Origin: Arcobacter lacus
Lineage (GTDB): Bacteria > Campylobacterota > Campylobacteria > Campylobacterales > Arcobacteraceae
DNA: 64,000 nucleotides
Reading direction: 5' to 3'
NCBI RefSeq assembly: GCF_003063295.1
Contig: NZ_MUXF01000019.1
Span: 243,919 to 307,918 of the forward strand
In this document: positions 10,472 through 18,836 of the stretch, in pieces
How the letters are laid out: each line of letters opens with the position of its first letter
Numbering within the stretch: the first letter of the stretch is position 1
Notes under the pieces: generated by a model
What the model was told of the DNA's origin: nothing
Database searches by the model: none
What the model saw: only the letters and a program-made list of their open reading frames with translations
Translations under genes and position numbers: made by a program

Positions 10472-11068
10472 CTATTCTCCAAAAATACTTTTTGCATTAA
10501 ACTTTTTATTTGACATATAAAAACAAAAAATATAAATCAACATCACATAAAATCCTATATCAAACTTTGTTGTTGATACCATTCCTATTAGTTTTATATA
10601 AGTAACAATAATACTTATGATAAAAACTTCTATGAATCCCCAATGTTTAAAAAAATAGAAACTATCATAAAGTAAAGTTTTTGAAAAAATTTTTATTTTC
10701 AGTTTTTTTTGAATATATACAAAAATAATAACAAAAGAGTTTAAAATAGGAGCAAATAAAATAGTAAAAAATACAACAACTCCTATTAAAAAAAACTCTT
10801 GTTCTATTAAAGCAACAACAGCTCCTATCAAAGTTGTTTTTAGTTCATTATCTGAAATATTTAAAGTAATTATTGGATAAATATTTAAAATAACAAATAA
10901 TAAAAGAGCTGAAATAGCATAATACAAAGAGTCAAAAGAAGACTCTTTATCTACTGATAATTTACTATTACATCTAGGACATCTTTGAGATAATTTTGTT
11001 CGTTTATCTTTTTCAATAAATAAACCACAACTATAACACTCTTCGATATTATCTAGTTTTTGATACAT
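10472..11068 (-). CDS. PqiA/LetA-like membrane protein, first half module
   Basis: 198 residues from the chosen ATG at 11068, which has AGGATTTTT just upstream; an ATG 45 bases earlier (11113) has no ribosome site. A zinc ribbon (C11, C14, C30, C33) precedes four membrane segments, as in one module of PqiA/LetA. It is the first gene of a minus-strand cluster: LetA half 1, LetA half 2, LetB-like, and perhaps the ankyrin gene. Its stop TAG (10472-10474) is immediately followed in frame by the ATG of the second half. Its role is the inner-membrane partner of the MCE protein. Confidence 0.82.
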   Translation of the reverse strand: MYQKLDNIEECYSCGLFIEKDKRTKLSQRCPRCNSKLSVDKESSFDSLYYAISALLLFVILNIYPIITLNISDNELKTTLIGAVVALIEQEFFLIGVVVFFTILFAPILNSFVIIFVYIQKKLKIKIFSKTLLYDSFYFFKHWGFIEVFIISIIVTYIKLIGMVSTTKFDIGFYVMLIYIFCFYMSNKKFNAKSIFGE

Positions 11069-11131
11069 AAAAATCCTAAAATTTGAATCTTGGTATTTTA
11101 TCATACTAAACATTTTTTAACTGTAATATTG

Positions 11132-11137
11132 TATGAT
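11132..11137 (+). promoter_or_regulatory. Candidate -10 element of the globin gene
   Basis: TATGAT lies 37 bases before the globin ATG and is preceded by a T run, the usual look of sigma-70 promoters in this phylum, which often lack a clear -35. Confidence 0.35.
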
Positions 11138-11174
11138 AGTGGTCAAATTTTTACATATTTAAAAGGTTAATAAA

Positions 11175-11609
11175 ATGAATTATAATATTACACAAGCACA
11201 ATTTGGAGTAAGACCTCCTGTTACAAAGCCTGATCCTAAAGTTTTAGAATTTTTAGGTGAAGATGGAATGAGAAAATTAATATCAAATCACTATGATATT
11301 TTAAGAACAAGTGAAATCAAAGATTTATTTCCAAAAAGTGATGAAGCTTTTGCTTTAGCAAAACAACATTCAGCAGATTTTTTTATACAAATTTGTGGAG
11401 GAGTTGACTATTTTAACCAAAATAGAGGAAATCCAATGATGGTAGCACGACATCAACCATTTAAAATCACTCCTAAAGCCAGACTTGTTTGGCTTGAATC
11501 ATATATCAAAGTTTTAGAAAACCTTGAAATGCCAGATGACTTAAAACAATCTTTTTGGAACTACTTAGATGTTTTCTCAATCTGGATGATAAACACTCCT
11601 CAAGATTAA
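11175..11609 (+). CDS. Truncated haemoglobin (2-on-2 globin)
   Basis: A 144-residue cytoplasmic protein. The pattern with H93 in ARHQPF, the probable proximal haem ligand F8, then a Trp in KARLVWLESY (G helix) is typical of group II/III truncated globins; Y40 could be the distal B10 Tyr. Such proteins bind O2 or NO and often protect against nitrosative stress. The subgroup cannot be settled by eye. AAAGG precedes the ATG. It stands alone, with a strong hairpin before the next gene. The next gene also carries a predicted haem site, a possible functional link. Confidence 0.82.
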   Translation: MNYNITQAQFGVRPPVTKPDPKVLEFLGEDGMRKLISNHYDILRTSEIKDLFPKSDEAFALAKQHSADFFIQICGGVDYFNQNRGNPMMVARHQPFKITPKARLVWLESYIKVLENLEMPDDLKQSFWNYLDVFSIWMINTPQD

Positions 11610-11630
11610 AAGCAAAAGCTTTTAATCTAT
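11604..11630 (+). terminator. Intrinsic terminator of the globin gene
   Basis: GATTAAAAGC (11604-11613) and GCTTTTAATC (11618-11627) form a perfect 10-bp stem with an AAAA loop. The stem includes the stop codon. The downstream tract is only moderately T-rich. Confidence 0.6.
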
Positions 11631-11681
11631 TTAATCTTAAATAAGTTATCATTATAAATTACAAATCACACAAGGTCCTTT

Positions 11682-14240
11682 ATGAAAAAAACTTTCAAAA
11701 ATTATATCTTTTCAAGACAAATAATTTTAGTGTCTATTGTATTTCTAATATCTTTTATTTTTAGTATATATTTACATACATCTTTAGCTAAAAAAGAGGC
11801 ATTAGTTCAAGCTCAAGCAATATCAAATCAACTTTTCTCATCTATGTATCAAGTTATGAAAAAAGGTTGGAGTAGAGATGATGTTATGCTTTTTACAAAC
11901 TCTTTGGAAAACAATTTTCAAGGAAGTAATTATGAAGTAAATATCTATAGAGCAGATAAAGTAAAAGCGATTTATGGGGAAATAAAAGAAAAAGAAAAAG
12001 ATATAACTTTAGTTGATGTTTTAAATGGAAAAATTGATAAACTCGATAGCTTTAACAACAATATCGTAAGAAATATTTTACCTTTAAAAGCGATAACAGA
12101 TTGCAAAGCTTGTCATCCAAATGTAAATGAAGGTGATATTTTAGGGGTAATAGAAGTTAAACAAAATCTAAACTCTATTTTTGATGAAACTAAATATCAA
12201 TTTATTGCATTTTTCTTAGTAATTATTCCAATTTTTTATATTTTAGCTTTTATCTCTTCAAGATATACAACTAAAAAAATTACAGACAATTTAGAGTTAT
12301 TCCATGGTAAAGTTGAAAGTATAAACTCAATACAAGATTTTAAAGAATTTGATTCAAAAAATCTAGATTTATATTTCAAAGAATTTAATGGAATCATTAA
12401 AAATGTTGATTTAATGGCAGAAAGGCTCAAAAACATAGCTGTTGATAAAGAATTATTAGAATTTGAAGTAAAACTTTTAGATAAATTTATAATAACTTCT
12501 GATGTAGTAAAAGATTGGCGAGAATATATCAGTGATTTACTACTTGAAATAAATAAAATTATGGAAACTTACACTTTAGTAACTATATTTAGAGTTTCAG
12601 AAGACCAGTTTGAAGTAGATGTTTTCTGGATTGCAACTCCAAGTGAAATACAACTTCATATGTTTGATAAATATATTTATAAAACTATAAAAGAGTCTGA
12701 TTATTTCGAGGGACTAACTGACTTTAAAGTTAAACATATTATTGCAAATAAAAATGAAAATTTATCTTTTTTAAATGAAGATTCTTTTGAATATAAAACA
12801 AAATCACTATTTTTGGATACTCCAAAAATTGGAGGAATAGTAGGTATTGGTTTACAATCAGTATTCTCTGATGATCCAATAAGACATATAATTGTTGAAT
12901 CTATTTTAACAACTATGGCAAACTTAGTTGGTTCAGTTAAAGCTATAAACAAATATACTCAAGATTTAGAATATTATGCAGCAAGAGATCCATTAACTGA
13001 TTTGTTTAATCAAAGAGTATTTAATGATATGATGAGATATGAAATAAAAAGAGCTCAAAGACATAATTATTCATTTGCTTTAATGGTTATAGATTGTGAT
13101 AACTTTAAACCTATAAACGATAATTTTGGTCACTCTTTTGGTGATACTTTACTTCAAACTGTTGCAAGTACTCTAAAAAAAGAGAAAAGAGATGAAGATA
13201 TAGTTGCTAGATATGGAGGAGATGAATTTACAATAATACTTCCAGAATGTACAGAAAAAGAAGCATTGATAGTTGCAAATAGAATTTCAAAAAAAATGGC
13301 AACAGAAAAAATAATTGCGCCAGATGGTTCAAATATTGGAATTACTATTTCGATTGGAATTTGTGTTTATCCAACACATACAACTTCTCAAAAAGATATG
13401 TTTATTATCGCTGATTCTATGATGTATCAAGCAAAAGAAGAAGGTAAAAACGCTATTAAAATACCAACAAAAAATGATATTTCAGATATTTTAAAACTAA
13501 AACAAGAAAAAACTGCTCTTCTTTTAAAAGCTATTGAAAATAATAAAATAGAGCCATATTTCCAACCAATAAAACCATCTTCAAAAGATAGTGATATTGT
13601 TATTCATGAACTTCTAATGAGAATCCATCAAGATGATAAAATCATTTCAGCTTTTGAATTTATAGAAATTGCTGAATCTAAAGGATTAATTAACATAATG
13701 GATTTAATGGTTATAGAAAAAGCTTTCCAAAAGATTCAAGATAGTTTATACAAAGGTCTTTTATTTATCAATCTATCTCCAAAATCACTTATTATTGGGA
13801 ATTTTATAGATAAAATAAATGAATTTGCAAAAAAATATGATATTGATAAACAAAAAATCGTATTTGAAATAACAGAAAGAGAAACTGTTAAAAACTTTAC
13901 TCTATTAGAAAAATTTGTGCATAATTTAAAATCAGAAGGTTTCAAATTTGCAATAGATGACTTTGGAGCTGGTTTTTCATCATTCCACTATGTAAAAAAA
14001 TTCCCTATTGATTATCTAAAAATTGATGGTGATTTTATTATAAATATAAATAATGATGAAAAAGATAAAGCATTTGTAAGTAGTATGATTACTTTAGCAA
14101 AAGAGTTAAATATTCAAACAATTGCTGAGTTTGTAGAAAATGAAGATATTATAAAAGTTTTAGATACTTTAAAAATCGATTACTACCAAGGTTGGCATAT
14201 AGGAAAACCTTCTCAAAATTTCACAAATCTAAAACAATAA
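11682..14240 (+). CDS. Membrane GGDEF-EAL protein with periplasmic CxxCH (haem c) sensor
   Basis: 852 residues. TM1 (about 11-32), then a periplasmic domain with a CKACH motif (C141, C144, H145) suitable for one covalent haem c, TM2 (about 174-194), a HAMP-like and GAF-like middle, a GGDEF domain with intact GGDEF at 512-516 and an RxxD inhibition site (RDED) before it, and an EAL domain with E643-L-L, EITER and DDFGAG (759-764). The EAL signature is ELL, a tolerated variant. Both synthesis and breakdown of c-di-GMP are therefore possible. AAGGTCCTTT precedes the ATG. The haem suggests redox or gas sensing; this is inference. Confidence 0.88.
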   Translation: MKKTFKNYIFSRQIILVSIVFLISFIFSIYLHTSLAKKEALVQAQAISNQLFSSMYQVMKKGWSRDDVMLFTNSLENNFQGSNYEVNIYRADKVKAIYGEIKEKEKDITLVDVLNGKIDKLDSFNNNIVRNILPLKAITDCKACHPNVNEGDILGVIEVKQNLNSIFDETKYQFIAFFLVIIPIFYILAFISSRYTTKKITDNLELFHGKVESINSIQDFKEFDSKNLDLYFKEFNGIIKNVDLMAERLKNIAVDKELLEFEVKLLDKFIITSDVVKDWREYISDLLLEINKIMETYTLVTIFRVSEDQFEVDVFWIATPSEIQLHMFDKYIYKTIKESDYFEGLTDFKVKHIIANKNENLSFLNEDSFEYKTKSLFLDTPKIGGIVGIGLQSVFSDDPIRHIIVESILTTMANLVGSVKAINKYTQDLEYYAARDPLTDLFNQRVFNDMMRYEIKRAQRHNYSFALMVIDCDNFKPINDNFGHSFGDTLLQTVASTLKKEKRDEDIVARYGGDEFTIILPECTEKEALIVANRISKKMATEKIIAPDGSNIGITISIGICVYPTHTTSQKDMFIIADSMMYQAKEEGKNAIKIPTKNDISDILKLKQEKTALLLKAIENNKIEPYFQPIKPSSKDSDIVIHELLMRIHQDDKIISAFEFIEIAESKGLINIMDLMVIEKAFQKIQDSLYKGLLFINLSPKSLIIGNFIDKINEFAKKYDIDKQKIVFEITERETVKNFTLLEKFVHNLKSEGFKFAIDDFGAGFSSFHYVKKFPIDYLKIDGDFIININNDEKDKAFVSSMITLAKELNIQTIAEFVENEDIIKVLDTLKIDYYQGWHIGKPSQNFTNLKQ

Positions 14241-14264
14241 GTTCAGCTTTTAATAGCTGAACTT
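14239..14264. terminator. Bidirectional terminator, GGDEF-EAL gene / outer-membrane protein gene
   Basis: AAGTTCAGCT (14239-14248) and AGCTGAACTT (14255-14264) form a perfect 10-bp stem with a 6-base loop. It spans the stop codons of the two convergent genes. Confidence 0.65.
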
Positions 14265-14732
14265 AACTGCTAAGTTTGTAGTATCATAATCATATTTGTG
14301 TGAGTTATGATCCATTTCAACAGTTTTATATGTTCCTTCTAATGCAAAATTTCTTGTAAATTTATACTCTAAAGAACCACCATATCCAAGTCCAGTTGCT
14401 GAAGTATCATCATAATATTGATAAACACCTGTACCTATTGCATAAGCTGTTAAATCTCTTACTAATTCATAACCAACTCTTAAATCTAAATCAACAGTTG
14501 TAGCACTTTTATTACTTGTTACTTCTCCATAATAAACACTATTTCCAAATCCAAGTAAAATGTCATTATCTAATTTTGTATTTGCTGTATAACCAACTCC
14601 GAATTGATTATATCTTTCTCCATCAAGTTTTCCTGAAGTTGCACCAACATAAACTCTTGTATCGAAATCATTTGCATATATAGAAGATAATAAACTAATA
14701 GCTGAAAAAGCTAAAAGAGTTCTTTTCATCAT
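14250..14732 (-). CDS. Small outer-membrane beta-barrel protein, unknown function
   Basis: 160 residues with a clear signal peptide (about 1-20, ending IYA). Alternating hydrophobic/polar strands follow and the C-terminus is aromatic (VKFSY), the usual signal for outer-membrane assembly. Size and strand number suggest an eight-stranded barrel of the OmpA-transmembrane or opacity-protein type. No specific family is recognised. It is a single gene, convergent with the GGDEF-EAL gene. Confidence 0.7.
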   Translation of the reverse strand: MMKRTLLAFSAISLLSSIYANDFDTRVYVGATSGKLDGERYNQFGVGYTANTKLDNDILLGFGNSVYYGEVTSNKSATTVDLDLRVGYELVRDLTAYAIGTGVYQYYDDTSATGLGYGGSLEYKFTRNFALEGTYKTVEMDHNSHKYDYDTTNLAVKFSY

Positions 14733-14836
14733 AATAAATCCTTAATTTTTTGCAAAAGTATATAAAAAAGCCACTTAAACACTCAAATAAGCTATATTGT
14801 TATAGAATTGCACAAAAATTCAGACAAAGTATTAAA

Positions 14837-15778
14837 ATGAATGAAAAATTAAAAGGTATCTTATTTGGTATTATCTCAGCAATTTGTTATGGGACAAATC
14901 CTTTAGGTGCTTTATTTCTATATGAAGAAGGATTAAACGCAAATAGTGTTATATTTTATCGATTTTTCTTAGCTTCAATTCTTCTTGGTTTATTGATGAT
15001 ATTTCAAAAAAAATCTTTTTATGTTACAAAAAGAGAAATTTTTATCTTAGCTATAATGGGAGTTCTATTTGGAATATCTGCTTTAGCTTTATACAGTAGT
15101 TTTTTATATATGGATGCAGGAATTGCTTGTACGATTCTTTTTGTTTTTCCTGTATTTGTTGCTATTATTTTAGCAATCTTTTTCAAAGAAAAAATATCAC
15201 TAATAACTACAATATCTATATTTTTAGCACTTGTAGGAATAGCTTTATTATATAAAGGTGGAGATATAAAACTAAACTTTATTGGTGTAATGATAGTTTT
15301 ATTTTCAGCATTATTTTATGCCATTTATATCGTAGTTTCAAACAAATCTTCGATATTTATGTCTTCAATTAAACTTACTTTTTATGTATCAATATTTTGT
15401 ACTTTAACGATATGTATCTACTCTCTTTTTGATAGTTCAAAATCTATTCAACTTTTAACAACAACTAATATGTGGTTATATGCTTTGATGTTAGCAATTG
15501 TTCCTACAATATTATCTTTGATTTTTTTAGCAAAAGCTATCCAAATTATTGGTTCAACTCCAACTGCTATTGTTGGGGCATTTGAACCACTTACTGCTGT
15601 TTTAATCGGTGTTACAATTTTTGATGAAAAATTTACTCTTCAAATATCAATTGGAATATCTTTGATTTTAATCTCAGTTATATTGATAATAATTGGAAAA
15701 AGTATGAGCTTAGAAAAGATATTTACAACTATTCACAAAGTAAAATATACTTTTCTAAGATATTGGAGATGGAAGTAG
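14837..15778 (+). CDS. EamA/DMT-family membrane transporter
   Basis: A 313-residue protein with about ten membrane helices arranged as two EamA repeats. GTNPLGALFLYEEGLNANSV opens the first, and the second ends with IVGAFEPLTAVLIGVTIFDEK, a recognisable EamA signature. Members export metabolites such as amino acids; the substrate here cannot be predicted. The ATG at 14837 is preferred because the family starts here; an upstream in-frame ATG (14750) would add 29 charged, unconserved residues. Its stop touches the stop of the next, convergent gene with no spacer. Confidence 0.85.
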   Translation: MNEKLKGILFGIISAICYGTNPLGALFLYEEGLNANSVIFYRFFLASILLGLLMIFQKKSFYVTKREIFILAIMGVLFGISALALYSSFLYMDAGIACTILFVFPVFVAIILAIFFKEKISLITTISIFLALVGIALLYKGGDIKLNFIGVMIVLFSALFYAIYIVVSNKSSIFMSSIKLTFYVSIFCTLTICIYSLFDSSKSIQLLTTTNMWLYALMLAIVPTILSLIFLAKAIQIIGSTPTAIVGAFEPLTAVLIGVTIFDEKFTLQISIGISLILISVILIIIGKSMSLEKIFTTIHKVKYTFLRYWRWK

Positions 15779-15976
15779 TTATTTAGCAGGAATTGCTGTT
15801 TTCTCTTCCACTTTTTTTAATTCATTTTGTGTTGGTTGATTAAGATATGTAAGAACTGCACCAAACACTAAAAGTAAAACTACTACAAGTCTTACCATAT
15901 TTCTTTTTTGTTTTGATTCATTTCCATTATAATCATCAATTTTTTCTAAAGTTGGTTCACCTTTATTTTTACTCAT
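15779..15976 (-). CDS. Small single-pass membrane protein, unknown
   Basis: 65 residues. A charged N-terminus of about 26 residues precedes one membrane helix (about 28-44, VRLVVVLLLVFGAVLTYL) and a short charged tail. AAAGGAG lies seven bases before the ATG, a strong ribosome site, which supports a real gene. It lies downstream of ybaK on the same strand with a 25-base gap, so they are probably co-transcribed. No family is recognised. Confidence 0.6.
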   Translation of the reverse strand: MSKNKGEPTLEKIDDYNGNESKQKRNMVRLVVVLLLVFGAVLTYLNQPTQNELKKVEEKTAIPAK

Positions 15977-16001
15977 GATATACTCCTTTTATAAATTTTC
16001 C

Positions 16002-16469
16002 CTATGCCGTAATCTTACCTATTTTTGCTTTTAAAAGAACTTCTAAATCTTTTGGTTTCACTTCTATATCAAGTCCTCTTTTTCCACCACTTATAAAAAT
16101 AGTTTCAAAACTTTTTGTACTCTCATCTAAAACTGTTCTAAGAAGTTTTTTTTGTCCTAAAGGAGAAATTCCTCCAAGTAAATATCCAGTTACTTTTTGT
16201 GCCTCATCTTTTGAAGCCATTTCAGCTTTTTTTACACCAAAAATAGTTGCTACTTCTTTAAGACTTAGTTGGTTTGCAACTGGTAAAACACAAACAACTA
16301 ACTCTTTTGGAGTTAATTCTACAAGTAAAGTTTTATATACTTGATTCGCATCTAATCCCAGTTTTTCAACTGCTTCATCTCCAAAATTTGTACAATCTGA
16401 ATCGTGCTCATATTTATGTATTTTAAAATCACATTTATTTTTTTTTAATAGATTAATTGCTGGTGTCAC
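16002..16469 (-). CDS. ybaK: YbaK-type Cys-tRNA(Pro)/aminoacyl-tRNA deacylase
   Basis: A 155-residue YbaK/EbsC-family protein covering the whole domain, with the conserved K in VYKTLLVE and the GYLLGGISPLGQKK signature. These trans-editing enzymes hydrolyse Cys-tRNA(Pro) made in error by prolyl-tRNA synthetase. The start is GTG with AAAGGAAT upstream. It is followed by the small membrane-protein gene and is divergent from the YceI-family gene. Confidence 0.88.
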   Translation of the reverse strand: MTPAINLLKKNKCDFKIHKYEHDSDCTNFGDEAVEKLGLDANQVYKTLLVELTPKELVVCVLPVANQLSLKEVATIFGVKKAEMASKDEAQKVTGYLLGGISPLGQKKLLRTVLDESTKSFETIFISGGKRGLDIEVKPKDLEVLLKAKIGKITA

Positions 16470-16530
16470 AATATTCCTTTTTTCATATCTAAATATTATT
16501 ATACAAAATTATAAATAAATTAAATTTTAG

Positions 16531-16551
16531 TGATAGTGATTAAGATTATCA
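16531..16551. promoter_or_regulatory. Fur-box-like operator upstream of the YceI-family gene
   Basis: GATAGTGATTAAGATTATC (16532-16550) matches the classical 19-bp Fur consensus at 15 positions and contains TGATAGT/ATTATCA arms. It lies 47 bases before the YceI-family ATG and 62 bases before ybaK, so it could act on either. Confidence 0.45.
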
Positions 16552-16597
16552 TTATTTTACTTCTGATAAAATTTTGTATTTTTAAAAAAGGATAAAT

Positions 16598-17185
16598 ATG
16601 AAAAAAGTAGTTATTTCAACTTTAGGTCTTGCGTTAATGACAAGTTCTTTATATGCTGGTGTTTGTTCAGACAAATTAAAATATGACTTCACATTTTATG
16701 GAGCTGAAGATAAATCTTATGTGGTTACAAAAAATACTTTCAAAACTGCTATTAGCAATTTCCCAAGTGAAAAATTATTAAATGCAACACTAAATATAGA
16801 TGCCATGTCTATTGATACACATGCTGATATGAGTAATGTTAAAGCACAATGGCCTGCTGCTATGGCAACAGTTAGAGATAATAATATAAGAAATAGTTTC
16901 TTTAAAATATTTGAAAAAGATGCAGGTAAAGTTGATGTAAAAATCGTAAAAGTTGGTGAAAATTCAATGGATGTGGAATTTAAAATGAATGGTGTTACAA
17001 AAGTTATTCCATTTTCATATAAAACTGAAGGTGATACTATCAAAGCAACTGGAAAACTTGATGTTCTAGCTTTTGGTGTTGATAAAGCTTGGGCTCAACT
17101 TAGTGCAGTTGCGAAACCTTTCCACCACGGTAAGTCTTGGAGTGAAATCGATATAAATTTTGAAGTTCCTGCAAGTTGTAAATAA
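16598..17185 (+). CDS. YceI-family periplasmic protein
   Basis: 195 residues with a signal peptide (about 1-20, SLYA before GVCS). The rest follows the YceI pattern of paired beta strands (KYDFTFYGAEDKSYVVTKNT, then LNIDAMSIDTHADM). The family forms a lipocalin-like barrel that binds long-chain isoprenoids or similar lipids. Cys23 and Cys194 at the two ends could form a disulfide. An AAGG ribosome site precedes the ATG. The Fur-like site upstream suggests iron control. Its stop is one base from the convergent AlkC-like gene. Confidence 0.82.
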   Translation: MKKVVISTLGLALMTSSLYAGVCSDKLKYDFTFYGAEDKSYVVTKNTFKTAISNFPSEKLLNATLNIDAMSIDTHADMSNVKAQWPAAMATVRDNNIRNSFFKIFEKDAGKVDVKIVKVGENSMDVEFKMNGVTKVIPFSYKTEGDTIKATGKLDVLAFGVDKAWAQLSAVAKPFHHGKSWSEIDINFEVPASCK

Positions 17186-17186
17186 T

Positions 17187-18260
17187 TTAATTTACAACAA
17201 AAGGTTTTTCGATAATTTTTTCTCCATTTATGACTATACTTAAACTATGTTCTCCTCTTATATGTTTTCGTGTAGTCATATCTTTGAAACTCTGCTTTTT
17301 ATTAAATCTTTTTAACTTCTCTTTAAAATCACTTTGAGTTATCATAAATATTTTTTGACTATATTTATTTTTTTGTTTTAAATATTTTATTATATATTCG
17401 ACTCTTATACTTCCTAGTTTTTCATCAGATTTAAGTTGAAAAGAAAAGTTCAAATCTTGCCCTATTTCTACGCTCTCATCACAATAAAAATCTGATATAT
17501 TTATATGATTTACTTTTTCAAAACTAAAAAGCTTTAGAACTTCTATATTTCCACTTTTAAGTAAAGTTCTACTTCCATGCTTACAAATAAAATCAAGCTC
17601 TTTTGAAAAACCTAAATTATCTTTTACAAATTCTATTACAAAATTAGGATTATCTTTTGAAATATCATTTAGATTATTCGCTACACTTTTTTGAACATAT
17701 TTTGATTTGTCATTTTTTAGAAGTTCTATTATTTCAAGCACTTTTTTTGGATTTTCTTTAAACTTTGGTAATGCAATAGCCCAAGGAAGTCTAGGTCTGC
17801 AACCTTCACTAGCTAATCTTCTTAAATGTTCATTTGAAGATTTTGCCCAAAGTTTCATTTGATTCATAGTCTCTTCTTCATACTTAAGTATAAATTGTCT
17901 TATTGCAAATTCACTACTTGAATCTATGGTAAAAACTTCCAAAGCTTTTAAAGACTCTTTTAAATCATCAAGTCCAAAAACCTCAACAAAATCTTGAAAA
18001 ATCATAGCTTCAAGTCCACCAAAATCTTCTTTTACTTTTTTTAATATATCAAGTTGTTCTTTATATGAAAAAGGCAAATGTTTGTGCAAAATCATAGAAA
18101 TATGTCTCATTCTAGGTTTTAATTCCAACTCTTGCCAAATAGAACAAAATACATTTTCTATAAACTCTTTTTTTTGAAAATTAGGATAAACCATAAAAAG
18201 TTTTTCACCTAATTTTTCAATAAACTCTTTTGAATATAAATCTTTTAAAAGTTCTGCCAT
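17187..18260 (-). CDS. alkC: AlkC-family DNA alkylation repair protein
   Basis: 357 residues, largely helical HEAT-like repeats. LRRLASEGCRPRLPWA (146-161) is the signature I associate with AlkC-type DNA glycosylases, which remove 3-methyladenine without base flipping. After the helical part (to about 255), residues about 260-357 look beta-rich and may be the Ig-like extension present in some AlkC proteins. It lies 33 bases downstream of the RhuM-like gene on the same strand. No frame damage is seen. Confidence 0.78.
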   Translation of the reverse strand: MAELLKDLYSKEFIEKLGEKLFMVYPNFQKKEFIENVFCSIWQELELKPRMRHISMILHKHLPFSYKEQLDILKKVKEDFGGLEAMIFQDFVEVFGLDDLKESLKALEVFTIDSSSEFAIRQFILKYEEETMNQMKLWAKSSNEHLRRLASEGCRPRLPWAIALPKFKENPKKVLEIIELLKNDKSKYVQKSVANNLNDISKDNPNFVIEFVKDNLGFSKELDFICKHGSRTLLKSGNIEVLKLFSFEKVNHINISDFYCDESVEIGQDLNFSFQLKSDEKLGSIRVEYIIKYLKQKNKYSQKIFMITQSDFKEKLKRFNKKQSFKDMTTRKHIRGEHSLSIVINGEKIIEKPFVVN

Positions 18261-18293
18261 ATTCTTTCCTAATTTAATTTTTCTAAAATTTCT

Positions 18294-18755
18294 TTAACAC
18301 TTAAGTTTATTTTCTTTTATTTTAGATTTTATAACATTTACATCATTTTCTAATAATAGTAATCTTTGTTCTGTTATTTTATAATGATTTATTACGTATC
18401 CATTTTGAATATAATTTTTCAAAATAGAAGTTGCCCATTGACGAAATTTTGTAGCCTTATTTGAACTCACTCTATATCCAACACAAATAATTGCATCTAA
18501 ATTATAGTGTTTTATTACTCTTGTTACTTTTCTAGTTCCTTCTTGTCGAACTACCGAGTAATTCTCGGTAGTTAAATTTTCATCTAGTTCTTTTTCTTTA
18601 TAAATATTTTTTAGATGTAATCCTATATTATCACTACTAGTATCAAACAACTCTGACATTTGCAATTGAGTAAGCCAAATATTTTCACCATTTACCGAAA
18701 CTTTGAGTTCTAACTCTCCATCATTATAAACTACTAGATTTGATATATCACTCAT
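18294..18755 (-). CDS. RhuM-family protein, shortened at the C-terminus
   Basis: 153 residues from the ATG at 18755 (AAAGG upstream); an in-frame start eight codons earlier is less likely. The conserved N-terminal RhuM domain is intact: NIWLTQLQMSELFDTSSDNI, then HYNLDAIICVGYRVSSNKATKFRQWA. RhuM proteins are usually about twice as long or carry an extra C-terminal domain. Here the sequence stops after a short coiled-coil tail (ITEQRLLLLENDVNVIKSK). RhuM is a pathogenicity-island protein of unknown activity, and its gene is often mobile. Likely a truncated accessory gene. Confidence 0.72.
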   Translation of the reverse strand: MSDISNLVVYNDGELELKVSVNGENIWLTQLQMSELFDTSSDNIGLHLKNIYKEKELDENLTTENYSVVRQEGTRKVTRVIKHYNLDAIICVGYRVSSNKATKFRQWATSILKNYIQNGYVINHYKITEQRLLLLENDVNVIKSKIKENKLKC

Positions 18756-18836
18756 TATATTACCTTTATGTAGAATCAAATAAATTCTAACGTAAAAATA
18801 AATTTAACTTCTAAAATATTGCATTTTGAAAGATTT

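Noticed and set aside
14750-14836. N-terminal extension of the EamA transporter
   Set aside because: The 29 extra residues are basic and unlike the family start; Met at 14837 begins the first membrane repeat.
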